A stretch of 64,000 nucleotides of DNA from Nonlabens sp. YIK11 (GCF_001413925.1 NZ_LBMJ01000001.1:186001-250000); one strand, 5' to 3'; numbered from the stretch's first letter, positions 6,991-16,368 are shown. Notes: a model not told the origin generated them from the sequence alone. Program-made: numbers and translations.

Positions 6991-9543
6991 ATGGGAATAA
7001 AACGACTTCACGCAAAAATAGGCTTAATTGTAACGCTTATTATTTTTTCAGTATCGTGTAGTACGGTCAGAAGAGTTACCGATGGTCGTAAGCTTCTTTT
7101 AGAGAACAACATTATCGTGGATAGCCTAGCTCCCGATGATGACCGTGTGGCAAACCTACCTATACAGCAGCCCAATCAAGGCATAGGGTTTTTCCCTTTA
7201 AGGCTTCACATTTATAATCTCGCCAGACCGCACCGTGATTCCATATACCTTAAATGGATGCAAGAAAATCCCAAACAACTGGAGAGAAGAATTGATTTGT
7301 TATCTGAAAAACAAACCATACAACTGGGTGAAGGGCTGGTTGCCTTTAACCAGTGGTTGAAGCGTACAGGTCAAGCACCGGTTCTGGTGGATGAAAGAAT
7401 AAGTAAAAAATCTTCAGAGCGTCTTAGGTTATGGTATTGGAATCAAGGTTGGTTCAACACAGAAGTCGACGAAGAAACCGTTGATGCCAAAAGAGAAAAG
7501 CGAGCTCGTGTCAATTATTATGTACAACGTCACCAACCGTATATCGTTGACAGCATTAACAGCAAAATTTCTACTCCTGTTATTGACTCTTTATATGAGG
7601 CCCATAAGAACATTAGCTCACTGGAAAAAGGAAGGCAATATTACACAGGAGACATCAATGCAGAGCGTGATAGGCTTTACAAACTGTTCCGTAACAATGG
7701 CGCCATCCATATGGAAAAGGAATTTATCAAATTTGAAGGCGATACCGTTAACACAGATCATAAAGCCAATCTTACCTTAATCATCAGAGATCGCGAAATT
7801 GAAGATGCTGATTCCACGGTACGAATCCCTTTCCAACTACACAAAATAAGTCAGGTTCACATTCTTCCCGATTATCAAAGAGAACAAGACAGTATTGTAC
7901 CAGATACCGTTGATTACAAGGGTTATAAAATCATACGCAACAGCAAATTAAAATACAGCAATCGTGTATTGACAGACGCTGTTTTCTTTGAGCCAGATTT
8001 TATTTATCGAGACCTAGATAGAGACCGCACGTACAAAAGAATAACGGAACTGAATAGCTTCCTCTATCCCAGTATTACCTATGTAGAAGATCCAGCAGAT
8101 TCTACTGGAAACAACCTTATTGCAAACATTTCTCTCACTTCAAAGAAAAAGTACAACCTGGTCTTTGGTACCGAGGCTTCTCATAGTAATATCCAAACCT
8201 TCGGCGTTGGTCTCAACACTTCATTTTTAGTAAGGAATGTATTTAAAGGAAGTGAGTTATTAAGCATCACATTTAGGGGTAACATAGGTGCAAGTTCCAA
8301 CAATGCTACCGGCGATTCTAGGTTTTTTGACCTTCAGGAATTGGGAGCAGATGCCAGTCTTATATTTCCAAGGCTATTCTTTCCACTGGAAACCGATGGA
8401 GTTATTCCTAAATATATGTCTCCTGCCACCAATCTTTCCCTTGGGTTTGTTTCCCAAACCAATATTGGTCTGGACCGGCAAAGCGTGAACGGCGCTTTGA
8501 GCTATCGATGGCAGCAAACTCCTATCAAGAGTACGAGATTTGATTTGATCAACGCCCAGTATGTACGCAATCTGGATCCGCAGGATTTTTTCAATGTTTA
8601 TCGCAGCAGTTATACCAGTCTTAATGATATCGCCATGGATCTCAACATTACAGATCCTACTTATGTAAATGATGAAAATGACCTCACCGTTCCTGAAGGT
8701 ACTAACCAATTCATCAACGATGCGCTGCAAGGAAACTTCAACACCAACGCATCACAGCTAGAGGACATTAGAAATATTAATGAGCGACGTGATCGATTGG
8801 TACAGAATAATTTGATTATCGCGAGTTCCTACAACTGGATAAGAAACAACAAGCAAGGAATTTACGACGAGGACTATTCCAGGTTTAGCGTGCGTCTGGA
8901 AAGTGCAGGTAACCTGATTGCTGGAGTGTCGAGCCTGGTCAACGCAGACCGCAATGAAAATGGGAACAGACGAGTTTTTGGTGTAGAGTTTTCACAATAT
9001 TTGAAGCCCGAAATTGAATACATCAAGCACTGGGAATACGACAATAAAAACGTTTTAGCCATAAAAGCTTTGGGCGGCATCGCCGTTCCCTATGGCAATT
9101 CAGACAACATTCCTTTTATTAGATCCTTTTTTGCCGGTGGTCCCAACGACAATCGTGCCTGGCAAGCGTATGAACTAGGTCCAGGAAGCACTGGTGGGCT
9201 CAACGATTTTAATGTTGCCAATATGAAGCTCGCCTTCAACGCAGAATATAGATTCCAGCTGTTGGGAGCGTTTAAGGGCGCCATTTTTACTGATATTGGA
9301 AACATTTGGAACGTGGCAGACAGTGAGGAAGATCCTCGAGCTGTATTTAATGAGTTTCAGGATCTGGAGAATCTAGCGATAGGGTCAGGATTTGGCGTGC
9401 GATATGACTTCGGTTTTTTTGTACTGCGATTTGATATAGGATTCAAAACATACAATCCAGCGCTATCTAGGGACCGCAGATGGTTTACAGAATATAATTT
9501 TGCCAACTCTGTCCTTAACGTGGGAATCAATTATCCTTTCTAG
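6991..9543 (+). CDS. tamL: TamL-type BamA/TamA-family outer-membrane lipoprotein
   Basis: 850-residue outer-membrane assembly factor of the Omp85 superfamily. In Bacteroidota the TamA equivalent is a lipoprotein, TamL. Here the signal peptide ends in FSVSC, with C23 as the lipidation site. An N-terminal region of POTRA-like repeats (about 30-380) precedes a C-terminal 16-stranded-type barrel (about 400-850) that ends in the aromatic strand SVLNVGINYPF. The conserved Omp85 motif region around IRSFFAGGPNDNRAW is visible. The start at 6991 is preferred over the longer frame from 6910, because the latter runs antisense through the methyltransferase start and would mask the lipoprotein signal. It probably inserts outer-membrane proteins with TamB, which is not in this window. 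Confidence 0.88.
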   Translation: MGIKRLHAKIGLIVTLIIFSVSCSTVRRVTDGRKLLLENNIIVDSLAPDDDRVANLPIQQPNQGIGFFPLRLHIYNLARPHRDSIYLKWMQENPKQLERRIDLLSEKQTIQLGEGLVAFNQWLKRTGQAPVLVDERISKKSSERLRLWYWNQGWFNTEVDEETVDAKREKRARVNYYVQRHQPYIVDSINSKISTPVIDSLYEAHKNISSLEKGRQYYTGDINAERDRLYKLFRNNGAIHMEKEFIKFEGDTVNTDHKANLTLIIRDREIEDADSTVRIPFQLHKISQVHILPDYQREQDSIVPDTVDYKGYKIIRNSKLKYSNRVLTDAVFFEPDFIYRDLDRDRTYKRITELNSFLYPSITYVEDPADSTGNNLIANISLTSKKKYNLVFGTEASHSNIQTFGVGLNTSFLVRNVFKGSELLSITFRGNIGASSNNATGDSRFFDLQELGADASLIFPRLFFPLETDGVIPKYMSPATNLSLGFVSQTNIGLDRQSVNGALSYRWQQTPIKSTRFDLINAQYVRNLDPQDFFNVYRSSYTSLNDIAMDLNITDPTYVNDENDLTVPEGTNQFINDALQGNFNTNASQLEDIRNINERRDRLVQNNLIIASSYNWIRNNKQGIYDEDYSRFSVRLESAGNLIAGVSSLVNADRNENGNRRVFGVEFSQYLKPEIEYIKHWEYDNKNVLAIKALGGIAVPYGNSDNIPFIRSFFAGGPNDNRAWQAYELGPGSTGGLNDFNVANMKLAFNAEYRFQLLGAFKGAIFTDIGNIWNVADSEEDPRAVFNEFQDLENLAIGSGFGVRYDFGFFVLRFDIGFKTYNPALSRDRRWFTEYNFANSVLNVGINYPF

Positions 9544-9566
9544 TTGCGAATATTCGCAGCTTTTAT
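9542..9566 (+). terminator. Hairpin at the tamL stop codon
   Basis: AGTTGCGAAT (9542-9551) pairs with ATTCGCAGCT (9552-9561), with one U-G pair and a 14-bp perfect core (9545-9558), then TTTT. It overlaps the tamL stop. Because it is a near-perfect palindrome just before the fbaA promoter, an operator is an alternative reading. Confidence 0.5.
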
Positions 9567-9574
9567 AATTTGCT

Positions 9575-9582
9575 TACTTTTG
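9575..9582 (+). promoter_or_regulatory. -7 box TACTTTTG, fbaA
   Basis: TACTTTTG matches TAnnTTTG, 21 bases before the fbaA ATG at 9603, and favours that start over the longer frame from 9570. Confidence 0.5.
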
Positions 9583-9602
9583 TTAGTCCAAGAAATAAAA
9601 CT

Positions 9603-10670
9603 ATGAGCCACAACATCAAACCAGGCGTTGCCACGGGCAACCAAGTTCAAGAAATATTCAATCATGCAAAAGCAAATGGCTATGCATTACCAGCGGTAAA
9701 TGTGATAGGATCCAGCTCTGTAAACGCGGTTTTGGAAACTGCTGCAGAACTTAAGTCACCCGTAATCATACAATACTCCAACGGTGGTTCTGTATTTAAC
9801 GCCGGTAAAGGCTTGAGCAACGAGAACCAGCGTGCGGCCATCTTGGGTGGTATTGCCGGTGCTAAGCATGTACACGAACTTGCAGAGGCTTACGGCGCAA
9901 CGGTAATTCTACACACAGACCACTGTGCAAAGAATTTATTGCCATGGATTGATGGTTTGCTGGATGCTAGTGAGGCACGCTTTCGCGAAAGCGGAAAAAG
10001 TTTATACTCCTCGCACATGTTAGACCTAAGTGAAGAGCCACTGGAAGAGAACATTGAGATTTGTAAAAGATACCTAGAGCGCATGTCAAAAATGGACATG
10101 ACTCTTGAAATTGAGTTAGGTATTACCGGTGGTGAAGAAGATGGTGTTGATAACAGCGATGTTGACGAGTCAAAATTATATACCCAACCAGAAGAAGTCG
10201 CTTATGCTTATGAAGAGCTAAGCAAAGTGAGTGATAAATTCACGGTGGCAGCAGCCTTTGGTAACGTTCATGGAGTTTACAAGCCAGGTAACGTAAAGCT
10301 CACTCCTAAAATCTTGAAGAACTCTCAAGAATACATCACCAAAAAATATGGTGTGGAGCACAACCACATTGACTTTGTATTTCACGGTGGTTCTGGTTCT
10401 ACTGTAGAAGAAATACGTGAAGCGATAGGCTATGGTGTGGTTAAAATGAACATTGATACAGATCTTCAATGGGCATTTGCTGACGGCATCAAAAAATATA
10501 TGGACAGCAACGACGACTTCCTAAAATCACAAATAGGAAATTCAACAGGTCCAGATTCCCCTAACAAGAAATATTACGATCCACGCAAATGGTTGCGTGT
10601 AGGAGAAGAGTCTTTCAAAGAGCGATTGAAAAAAGCCTTTGAAGATTTAAATAATGTGGGAACACTTTAA
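9603..10670 (+). CDS. fbaA: Class II fructose-bisphosphate aldolase
   Basis: 355-residue zinc-dependent aldolase interconverting fructose 1,6-bisphosphate with DHAP and glyceraldehyde 3-phosphate. Zinc and active-site marks: ILHTDHCAKN, TLEIELGITGGEEDGVDNS, FGNVHGVYKPGN and FVFHGGSGST. The length matches the E. coli FbaA type. The start at 9603 (MSHNIKPG) follows the -7 box at 9575-9582. The 16-bp palindrome lies in frame at 9978-9993, where it encodes R126-F-R-E-S130 in a surface segment (SEARFRESGKSLY). E. coli FbaA has EKHFAATGKPLF at the same place with no length difference, as I recall it. A hairpin terminator follows. Confidence 0.96.
   Translation: MSHNIKPGVATGNQVQEIFNHAKANGYALPAVNVIGSSSVNAVLETAAELKSPVIIQYSNGGSVFNAGKGLSNENQRAAILGGIAGAKHVHELAEAYGATVILHTDHCAKNLLPWIDGLLDASEARFRESGKSLYSSHMLDLSEEPLEENIEICKRYLERMSKMDMTLEIELGITGGEEDGVDNSDVDESKLYTQPEEVAYAYEELSKVSDKFTVAAAFGNVHGVYKPGNVKLTPKILKNSQEYITKKYGVEHNHIDFVFHGGSGSTVEEIREAIGYGVVKMNIDTDLQWAFADGIKKYMDSNDDFLKSQIGNSTGPDSPNKKYYDPRKWLRVGEESFKERLKKAFEDLNNVGTL
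9978..9993. repeat. 16-bp palindrome, copy 2 (inside fbaA)
   Basis: Perfect CGCTTTCGCGAAAGCG in codon phase CGC TTT CGC GAA AGC, encoding RFRES at residues 126-130 of aldolase. Confidence 0.97.
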
Positions 10671-10691
10671 GAAGAAACAAGAGTAAAAATG

Positions 10692-10730
10692 GAGTAGCGC
10701 AAGCATTAATAGTTGCGCTACTCTATATTT
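10692..10730 (+). terminator. Terminator after fbaA
   Basis: GAGTAGCGCAA (10692-10702) pairs perfectly with TTGCGCTACTC (10713-10723), followed by TATATTT. The T-tract is broken by A, so its strength is moderate. Confidence 0.65.
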
Positions 10731-10754
10731 TACTTCTAACTCATTACAATTCAT

Positions 10755-11615
10755 ATGGCTTGGTTTAAAAGAGAGAAAAAGGGAATTACTACACCTACTG
10801 AGGCTAAGAAAGACACGCCTAAAGGTTTATGGTATAAGTCACCTACCGGTAAAATCATAGATTCTGAACAGCTTAAAAATAACTTTTATGTGAGTCCAGA
10901 AGATGGATACCATGTTAGAATAGGCAGTAAGGAATATTTTGAAATCCTTTTTGACAACAACCAGTTCAAAGAGCTCAACCCTAACATCACCTCAAAAGAT
11001 CCATTGAAGTTTACCGATACTAAAAAGTATACGGACAGACTTGACGCTGCCCAGTCCAAGACAGGATTGAAAGATGCAGTACGTACGGCCGTAGGTAAAT
11101 CAAACGGTCATGATCTTGTGGTGGCTTGTATGGACTTTGCTTTTATTGGTGGATCCATGGGAAGCGTGGTAGGAGAAAAAATAGCTCGAGCTGCAGACCA
11201 TTCGCTTAAAAACAATATCCCATTTATGATCATCTCTAAATCTGGAGGTGCTCGTATGATGGAGGCAGCATTGTCATTGATGCAACTGGCTAAAACCAGC
11301 GCAAAACTCGCTCAGCTTTCTGATGCTGGCATACCATACATTTCATTGTGTACTGATCCAACTACTGGTGGTACAACAGCATCTTTTGCGATGTTGGGTG
11401 ACATAAACATAGGTGAACCTGGCGCATTGATTGCTTTTGCTGGACCACGTGTCGTGCGTGACACTACCGGTAAGGAATTGCCAGAAGGTTTTCAGACAGC
11501 AGAGTTCCTTTTGGAAAAAGGCTTCCTAGACTTTATCGTGCCACGTCCACAGTTAAAGAAAAAAGTAAATCAATATCTAGACTTGATCTTGAACCGAGAG
11601 ATTAAGGTGGCTTAG
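10755..11615 (+). CDS. accD: Acetyl-CoA carboxylase carboxyltransferase subunit beta
   Basis: 286-residue beta subunit of the carboxyltransferase that moves CO2 from carboxybiotin to acetyl-CoA in fatty acid synthesis. The crotonase-fold core is intact: [30 protein letters not shown] and [13 protein letters not shown]. The N-terminal zinc ribbon of other AccD proteins is present in outline but has lost all its cysteines: the usual KCPxCGK is KSPTGK and the VCPxCGYH is VSPEDGYH. As I recall, other flavobacterial AccD proteins share this, so it is a lineage trait rather than damage. AccA is not in the window. No promoter or Shine-Dalgarno is obvious. Confidence 0.95.
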   Translation: MAWFKREKKGITTPTEAKKDTPKGLWYKSPTGKIIDSEQLKNNFYVSPEDGYHVRIGSKEYFEILFDNNQFKELNPNITSKDPLKFTDTKKYTDRLDAAQSKTGLKDAVRTAVGKSNGHDLVVACMDFAFIGGSMGSVVGEKIARAADHSLKNNIPFMIISKSGGARMMEAALSLMQLAKTSAKLAQLSDAGIPYISLCTDPTTGGTTASFAMLGDINIGEPGALIAFAGPRVVRDTTGKELPEGFQTAEFLLEKGFLDFIVPRPQLKKKVNQYLDLILNREIKVA

Positions 11616-11746
11616 AGAGGTTTTTAGTCGCAGCTTGCAGAAAGATGTGAAATCATTCTTATGAATTAAAAGTCACTACTGTCTTACAACGGTTGACTTA
11701 TCTTAAGTTTGATTTTCTTTTTCGGTTAACTTTTATTTTTTAAACG

Positions 11747-11754
11747 TATCTTTG
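11747..11754 (+). promoter_or_regulatory. -7 box TATCTTTG, rpsO
   Basis: TATCTTTG followed by GCAGCC matches TAnnTTTG; it lies 80 bases upstream of rpsO and implies a roughly 70-base leader. Confidence 0.65.
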
Positions 11755-11760
11755 CAGCCG

Positions 11761-11833
11761 CTAAGAGAATGAATCTCAAGGCATCGTCAGATCGACTGAC
11801 ATACATAATATTCATTATTCAAATAATTTTGGC
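11761..11833 (+). promoter_or_regulatory. Possible structured rpsO leader
   Basis: Two small perfect hairpins lie in the predicted 5' UTR: GAGA-ATGAA-TCTC (11765-11777) and GTCAG-ATCGA-CTGAC (11786-11800). S15 represses its own mRNA in several bacteria by binding leader structures, so an autoregulatory site is plausible. Nothing here proves it. Confidence 0.3.
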
Positions 11834-12103
11834 ATGTATTTAGCACCAGAAAAAAAAGCTGAAATCTTCTCAAAGTACGGGAAATCAGCAAACGATACCG
11901 GTAACACAGACGCGCAAATCGCATTGTTTACCTACCGTATCAACCACTTGACAGAACACCTTAAGAACAACCGCCACGACTACAACACAGAGCGTAGCCT
12001 TGTGAAACTCGTAGGAAAGCGTCGCTCTCTTCTTGATTACAAAATGAAGAAAGACATTGTTGCTTATCGTGAGTTGATTAAGGAACTAGGTATTAGAAAG
12101 TAA
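11834..12103 (+). CDS. rpsO: 30S ribosomal protein S15
   Basis: 89-residue S15, a primary binder of the 16S rRNA central domain. Recognised by NTGNTDAQIALFTYRINHLT, the helix EHLKNNRHDYNTER and RSLLDYKMKKD. The length is exactly that of the family. It has its own strong-looking promoter with a leader and is closed by a terminator. pnp follows 174 bases later, the conserved rpsO-pnp order. Confidence 0.98.
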   Translation: MYLAPEKKAEIFSKYGKSANDTGNTDAQIALFTYRINHLTEHLKNNRHDYNTERSLVKLVGKRRSLLDYKMKKDIVAYRELIKELGIRK

Positions 12104-12109
12104 TGAACT

Positions 12110-12133
12110 GGGGACTGCGTGTCCCCTTTTTTA
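12110..12133 (+). terminator. Intrinsic terminator after rpsO
   Basis: GGGGAC (12110-12115) pairs with GTCCCC (12121-12126), 5-base loop TGCGT, followed by TTTTTT. A textbook short terminator six bases after the rpsO stop. Confidence 0.85.
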
Positions 12134-12162
12134 TTTTATATCGCAGCAGTTCATGCTGTTTA

Positions 12163-12178
12163 CGCTTTCGCGAAAGCG
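12163..12178. repeat. 16-bp palindrome, copy 3 (rpsO-pnp intergenic)
   Basis: Perfect core, extended to the 20-mer TACGCTTTCGCGAAAGCGTA (12161-12180). It lies between the rpsO terminator and pnp. Confidence 0.95.
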
Positions 12179-12277
12179 TAATAAAAATAATTATCGCGAC
12201 ATAACAAAAGCTGGTTTCTCAGTAAGTAAACGCCTTCTCACCACACACAACTTGAGATTAACGTTTAACAAAACAAA

Positions 12278-14524
12278 ATGAAACCACAAGTTTTTAAACA
12301 AGTGATCAAGATGGCCAATGGGCCAGATATCACTATTGAAACTGGAGCGCTTGCAAAACAAGCACATGGATCTGTTGTGATCACATGTGGTAAAGCAATG
12401 CTTCTAGGAACTGTAGTGTCCAGCTACAAATCTACTGGACTAGATTTCCTTCCACTTACCGTAGACTACCGTGAGAAATTTGCCGCAGCTGGTAAATATC
12501 CAGGTGGATTCTTTAAACGTGAAGCACGTCCCAACGATGGTGAGGTTCTTACCATGCGTCTTGTAGACCGTGTATTGCGCCCATTGTTTCCTAAGGATTA
12601 CCATGCAGAGGTACAGGTAATGATCCAACTCATGTCTCATGACGATGAGGTAATGCCAGATGCTATGGCAGGACTTGCGGCTAGTGCTGCAATTCAGCTT
12701 TCTGACCTTCCTTTTGAATGTCCCATTTCTGAAGTACGTGTGGCACGTGTTGATGGCGAGTTCGTGATCAACCCAAGCTATGCCCAACTAGAAGTAGCAG
12801 ATCTTGAAATGATGATAGGTGCGAGCGCAGACAGCGTGATGATGGTAGAAGGTGAAATGGAAGAGATCTCTGAAGAAGATATGATCGCTGCCATTAAAGC
12901 CGCTCATGAAGCTATTAAAGACCAATGTGCTGCCCAAGTTGCCCTTGCTGAGCAAGTAGGCAAAAAAGAAGTACGTGAGTACGAAGGTGAGCGCGAGGAT
13001 GCAGATATCGAGGCTAAAGTAGCAGAACTTGCCTACCAAAAAGTCTATGATGTTGCAAAACTGGGAAGTGCTAAGCACGAGCGTAGCGCGGCCTTTAGCG
13101 AGATCAAGGAAGAAATCAAGGCTCAATTCTCAGAAGAAGATCAAGAAGCAAACGGCGATTTGATCTCTAAGTATTTCAATAAGACCCACAAGAAAGCAGT
13201 ACGTGATGTATTATTGAATGAAGGTATTCGTCTAGATGGTCGTAAGACGACAGACATACGTGATATCTGGTGTGAGGTAGATTACCTTCCATCTACTCAC
13301 GGTAGTGCGATATTCTCTCGTGGAGAAACACAAGCTCTAGCCACAGTAACACTGGGAACTTCAAGAGATGCCAATATTATTGATATGGCTTCGCAAGAAG
13401 GTGAAGAGCGTTTCTACTTACACTACAATTTCCCACCATTCTCTACTGGAGAAGCTCGTCCACTACGTGGAACTTCCCGTCGTGAGATAGGACACGGTAA
13501 CTTGGCGCAACGTGCCTTGAAAAGAATGCTTCCATCAGATCTACCTTATACGGTAAGAGTGGTGTCAGAAGTTTTGGAATCTAACGGTTCTTCTTCTATG
13601 GCAACGGTTTGTGCTGGCACCATGGCATTGATGGACGCTGGTCTACCTATGAAGAAACCAGTTTCTGGTATTGCCATGGGATTGATTACAGAAGGTGATA
13701 AATATGCGGTATTGTCTGACATCCTTGGTGATGAAGATCACTTGGGTGACATGGACTTTAAAGTTACTGGTACTGCAGACGGTATCACGGCATGTCAAAT
13801 GGATATTAAGGTAAAAGGACTTTCCTATGAAATCCTAACCAATGCACTGATGCAAGCTAAAGAAGGCCGTATGCACATTCTAGGAAAGCTGACTGACACG
13901 ATTGCCGCTCCTGCTGCGGATGTGAAGCCACACGCTCCTAAGATGGAATCTATGGAGATTGAAGGTAAGTACATTGGTGCTGTGATAGGACCTGGTGGAA
14001 AAGTAATTCAAGAATTACAGAAAGAAACCGATACGGTGATCAACATCAAGGAAGAAAATGAGATGGGTATTATCGAGATCGCTGGTACAGACCGTGCCAA
14101 GATCGAGGACGCTCTTGAGCGTATCCAGAACATCATCTTTGAACCAACAGTTGGCGAGACGTACCATGTAAAAGTGGTGAAGATGTTAGACTTTGGTGCT
14201 GTGGTAGAATTCAAGCCTGGTAAAGAAACGTTACTTCATGTGAGTGAGTTTGATTACAAGCGTATTGAAGATCCTTCTACGGTACTTAAAGTAGGTGATA
14301 CTCTAGATGTAAAATACATGGGTGTTGATCCACGTACTAAGAAGCAAAAAGTTTCCCGTAAGGAAACATTACCTAAACCAGAAGGCTGGACAGAACGTCC
14401 ACCACGCAAACGTGACGACAGTCGCGGTGGCCGTGATGATCGCCGTAGTGGTGGCCGTCGCGATGACCGTAGATCTAACGATCGTCCACGTCGCAGCAAT
14501 GATGACAACAGCTCTGACGAGTAA
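12278..14524 (+). CDS. pnp: Polyribonucleotide nucleotidyltransferase (PNPase)
   Basis: 748-residue phosphorolytic 3'-5' exoribonuclease of mRNA turnover. Domains in order: first RNase PH core (about 1-220, with [12 protein letters not shown]), helical linker, second RNase PH core (about 310-550, with [19 protein letters not shown] and [19 protein letters not shown]), KH domain ([15 protein letters not shown], about 570-620), S1 domain (about 640-705), and a basic, glycine- and aspartate-rich disordered tail ([17 protein letters not shown]). The catalytic aspartates in [10 protein letters not shown] are present. No clear -7 box was found; readthrough from rpsO is possible but would have to pass its terminator. 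A long-stem terminator follows. Confidence 0.98.
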   Translation: MKPQVFKQVIKMANGPDITIETGALAKQAHGSVVITCGKAMLLGTVVSSYKSTGLDFLPLTVDYREKFAAAGKYPGGFFKREARPNDGEVLTMRLVDRVLRPLFPKDYHAEVQVMIQLMSHDDEVMPDAMAGLAASAAIQLSDLPFECPISEVRVARVDGEFVINPSYAQLEVADLEMMIGASADSVMMVEGEMEEISEEDMIAAIKAAHEAIKDQCAAQVALAEQVGKKEVREYEGEREDADIEAKVAELAYQKVYDVAKLGSAKHERSAAFSEIKEEIKAQFSEEDQEANGDLISKYFNKTHKKAVRDVLLNEGIRLDGRKTTDIRDIWCEVDYLPSTHGSAIFSRGETQALATVTLGTSRDANIIDMASQEGEERFYLHYNFPPFSTGEARPLRGTSRREIGHGNLAQRALKRMLPSDLPYTVRVVSEVLESNGSSSMATVCAGTMALMDAGLPMKKPVSGIAMGLITEGDKYAVLSDILGDEDHLGDMDFKVTGTADGITACQMDIKVKGLSYEILTNALMQAKEGRMHILGKLTDTIAAPAADVKPHAPKMESMEIEGKYIGAVIGPGGKVIQELQKETDTVINIKEENEMGIIEIAGTDRAKIEDALERIQNIIFEPTVGETYHVKVVKMLDFGAVVEFKPGKETLLHVSEFDYKRIEDPSTVLKVGDTLDVKYMGVDPRTKKQKVSRKETLPKPEGWTERPPRKRDDSRGGRDDRRSGGRRDDRRSNDRPRRSNDDNSSDE

Positions 14525-14535
14525 ATAAACCAATT

Positions 14536-14571
14536 GTCACTCTGAATTTATTTCAGAGTCTATGACAGTTG
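14536..14571. repeat. REP-like imperfect palindrome after pnp
   Basis: TGTCACTCTGAATTTATTTCAGAGTCTATGACA: an inner perfect stem CTCTGAA/TTCAGAG around TTTA, and outer TGTCA/TGACA. In layout it resembles the GATCCTGAAAC-type unit of this window (palindromic arms followed by TGACA). Only one such copy is seen here. Confidence 0.55.
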
Positions 14572-14584
14572 ATTATTCAAACGC

Positions 14585-14620
14585 AAAACCGCCGCTAGAA
14601 GTTCTAGCGGCGGTTTTTTT
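14585..14620 (+). terminator. Strong intrinsic terminator after pnp
   Basis: AAAACCGCCGCTAGAA (14585-14600) pairs with TTCTAGCGGCGGTTTT (14602-14617), and a seven-base T run follows the GC-rich arm. The A-tract on the left makes it potentially bidirectional. Confidence 0.92.
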
Positions 14621-14684
14621 ATTGGTGGTTTTTAGCTGTCTTGAAATGAACTCCATCCAAGGCGGGTTTGTAAAGTAATCGCTC

Positions 14685-14692
14685 TAATTTTG
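14685..14692 (+). promoter_or_regulatory. -7 box TAATTTTG, mechanosensitive channel gene
   Basis: TAATTTTG fits TAnnTTTG, 15 bases before the ATG at 14708. Confidence 0.45.
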
Positions 14693-14707
14693 CCATAAAT
14701 TTTGAAG

Positions 14708-15967
14708 ATGATGATAGAATATAGAAGATTCATTTATGACTGGCTCACAGAAGACCTAGGTTGGGAAAAAAGCCTGGCAGAATTGGGTAACATTCTGGTG
14801 TTAGGATTATTATTTACCATTGTTCTATTTGCGATTTATTGGGTCACTAGACGGGCCATCATTACAGCATTCAAAGTCTTTTCAAAACGCACCGAAACTC
14901 AGTTTGATGATCTCTTGGTCAAACACGGCGCACCTCGCCTGGCCTCTTTGGTGATTCCTGTCGTTTTATTAAATAGAAGCATTCCTTACCTATTTTTTGA
15001 TTACCCAAGGTTGGAAAGTGGTTTTCAAACCTTATTGTGGGTCATTTTTGTATTCTTAATCATTTTCATTTTCAGGAGCGTTTTACGTACCGTCAACGAG
15101 TTTTTAAAACTCACTGTCCGATTCAGAGATAAACCTATAGACAGTTACATTCAGGTGATTATGTTAGTGCTTTGGGTACTGGCTTTTGCTTCAATATTAG
15201 CAATCGTGGCCAATATTGAGTTTATCAAGTTTTTCACGACGCTAGGTGCAGCATCGGCGATTTTACTGTTGATTTTTAAGGACACGATTCTGGGTTTTGT
15301 GGCTAGTATTCAAGTTTCCATCAATGATACGGTACGTATAGGTGACTGGATCACGATGGAAAAATATGGTGCCGATGGTGAGGTGTTGCAAATCAATCTC
15401 TCTACGGTCATGGTGCAAAACTTTGACAATACGATTACCAACTTACCAACTTATGCGCTCATCTCTGATGCCTATAAAAACTGGCGTGGTATGACTGACT
15501 CTGGTGGTAGGCGCATCAAAAGAGCCATCATTATCAAATCAAGGAGCATACGTTATCTAGAAAACAAGGATCTTCAAGAACTACAAAAAATAAGTCTGAT
15601 TACCGATTATCTCAAATCAAAGCAAGAAGAAATAAATACCTTTAACGAGCAGAATGCAATAGACAAAAGCGTCTTGATCAACGGTCGCAACTTGACCAAC
15701 ATAGGCGTTTTTAGAAAGTACCTTCAGGAATATGTGGGCAGCCACTCTGCCATCAATAAGGAAATGATGATCATGATCCGGCAATTGCCGCCTACTTCAC
15801 AAGGCATGCCATTAGAGATCTATGCCTTTAGCAGTGATAAACGCTGGGCTAACTATGAGTATATCATTGCAGATATTTTTGATCATGCCATGGCAGCTGT
15901 TCCCTATTTTGATCTGGAAATTTTTGAGTTTGATACTCATTTCACATCCTTGAATGCAGATTCATGA
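14708..15967 (+). CDS. MscS-family mechanosensitive ion channel (YbdG-like)
   Basis: 419-residue inner-membrane channel. Five hydrophobic helices lie in the first 200 residues. The MscS pore region and beta domain follow: ATLGAASAILLLIFKDTILGF-type pore helix (FFTTLGAASAILLLIFKDTI) and then NDTVRIGDWITMEKYGADGEV, the family signature leading to VMVQNFDNTITNLPTYALIS. The insert in the beta domain and the long C-terminus are typical of the YbdG/miniconductance branch, which senses mild osmotic stress. Two adjacent ATG codons (14708, 14711) are both possible; the frame also extends to a TTG at 14702. Monocistronic: its end faces the convergent small membrane protein gene, with a palindrome between. 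Confidence 0.88.
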   Translation: MMIEYRRFIYDWLTEDLGWEKSLAELGNILVLGLLFTIVLFAIYWVTRRAIITAFKVFSKRTETQFDDLLVKHGAPRLASLVIPVVLLNRSIPYLFFDYPRLESGFQTLLWVIFVFLIIFIFRSVLRTVNEFLKLTVRFRDKPIDSYIQVIMLVLWVLAFASILAIVANIEFIKFFTTLGAASAILLLIFKDTILGFVASIQVSINDTVRIGDWITMEKYGADGEVLQINLSTVMVQNFDNTITNLPTYALISDAYKNWRGMTDSGGRRIKRAIIIKSRSIRYLENKDLQELQKISLITDYLKSKQEEINTFNEQNAIDKSVLINGRNLTNIGVFRKYLQEYVGSHSAINKEMMIMIRQLPPTSQGMPLEIYAFSSDKRWANYEYIIADIFDHAMAAVPYFDLEIFEFDTHFTSLNADS

Positions 15968-15990
15968 TTGAGTAATGATGAGTTTTTGTT

Positions 15991-16006
15991 CGCTTTCGCG
16001 AAAGCG
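15991..16006. repeat. 16-bp palindrome, copy 4 (convergent gene ends)
   Basis: Perfect core within TTCGCTTTCGCGAAAGCGAA, in the 58 bases between two convergent genes. No other terminator is visible here, so it may serve as one. Confidence 0.95.
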
Positions 16007-16025
16007 AACTCTCTTTCCAATCTTT

Positions 16026-16307
16026 TTAAAAGTGTAAATACCACCAGTAACCCACGAAACCTGTTACTATAAGTGTGGTCACTATCCTGAAGAGCAAAAG
16101 TTTGCGATGTCCCAATTTGTAGACTTCCTTAATTCGTAATAAGTCCACGACAATGAGCAAAATACCCAAAATGAGGTAAATCCATTTTTGAGTTTGGAAC
16201 GGGAACGTATCCTTGAGTACAAAAAATATCAGGATGATGAGCAAAATTACCATGGAGGCAATGTTCAACTGGTTGATGCGGGATCTGGATGCTGGTCTAG
16301 AGCTCAT
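16026..16307 (-). CDS. Small membrane protein of unknown function
   Basis: 93-residue protein with three predicted membrane helices: about 16-31 (LNIASMVILLIILIFFVL), 42-56 (WIYLILGILLIVVDLLR) and 72-90 (LLLFRIVTTLIVTGFVGYW). The N-terminus is polar and serine/arginine-rich. I do not recognise the family. It is divergent from rpe with 86 bases between starts, and convergent with the mechanosensitive channel gene. The codon pattern is consistent with a real gene, and the long hydrophobic runs are not explained by the opposite strand. Confidence 0.65.
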   Translation of the reverse strand: MSSRPASRSRINQLNIASMVILLIILIFFVLKDTFPFQTQKWIYLILGILLIVVDLLRIKEVYKLGHRKLLLFRIVTTLIVTGFVGYWWYLHF

Positions 16308-16368
16308 GGAATAAATTTAATCCAAAAATTACAAGGACAGAATTCGGTAGAGGCCTTTTCAAAATTTT

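Noticed and set aside
12440..13126. Two long antisense frames opposite pnp (115 and 112 codons)
   Set aside because: They are shadows of the well-conserved pnp coding sequence and show no protein-family features.
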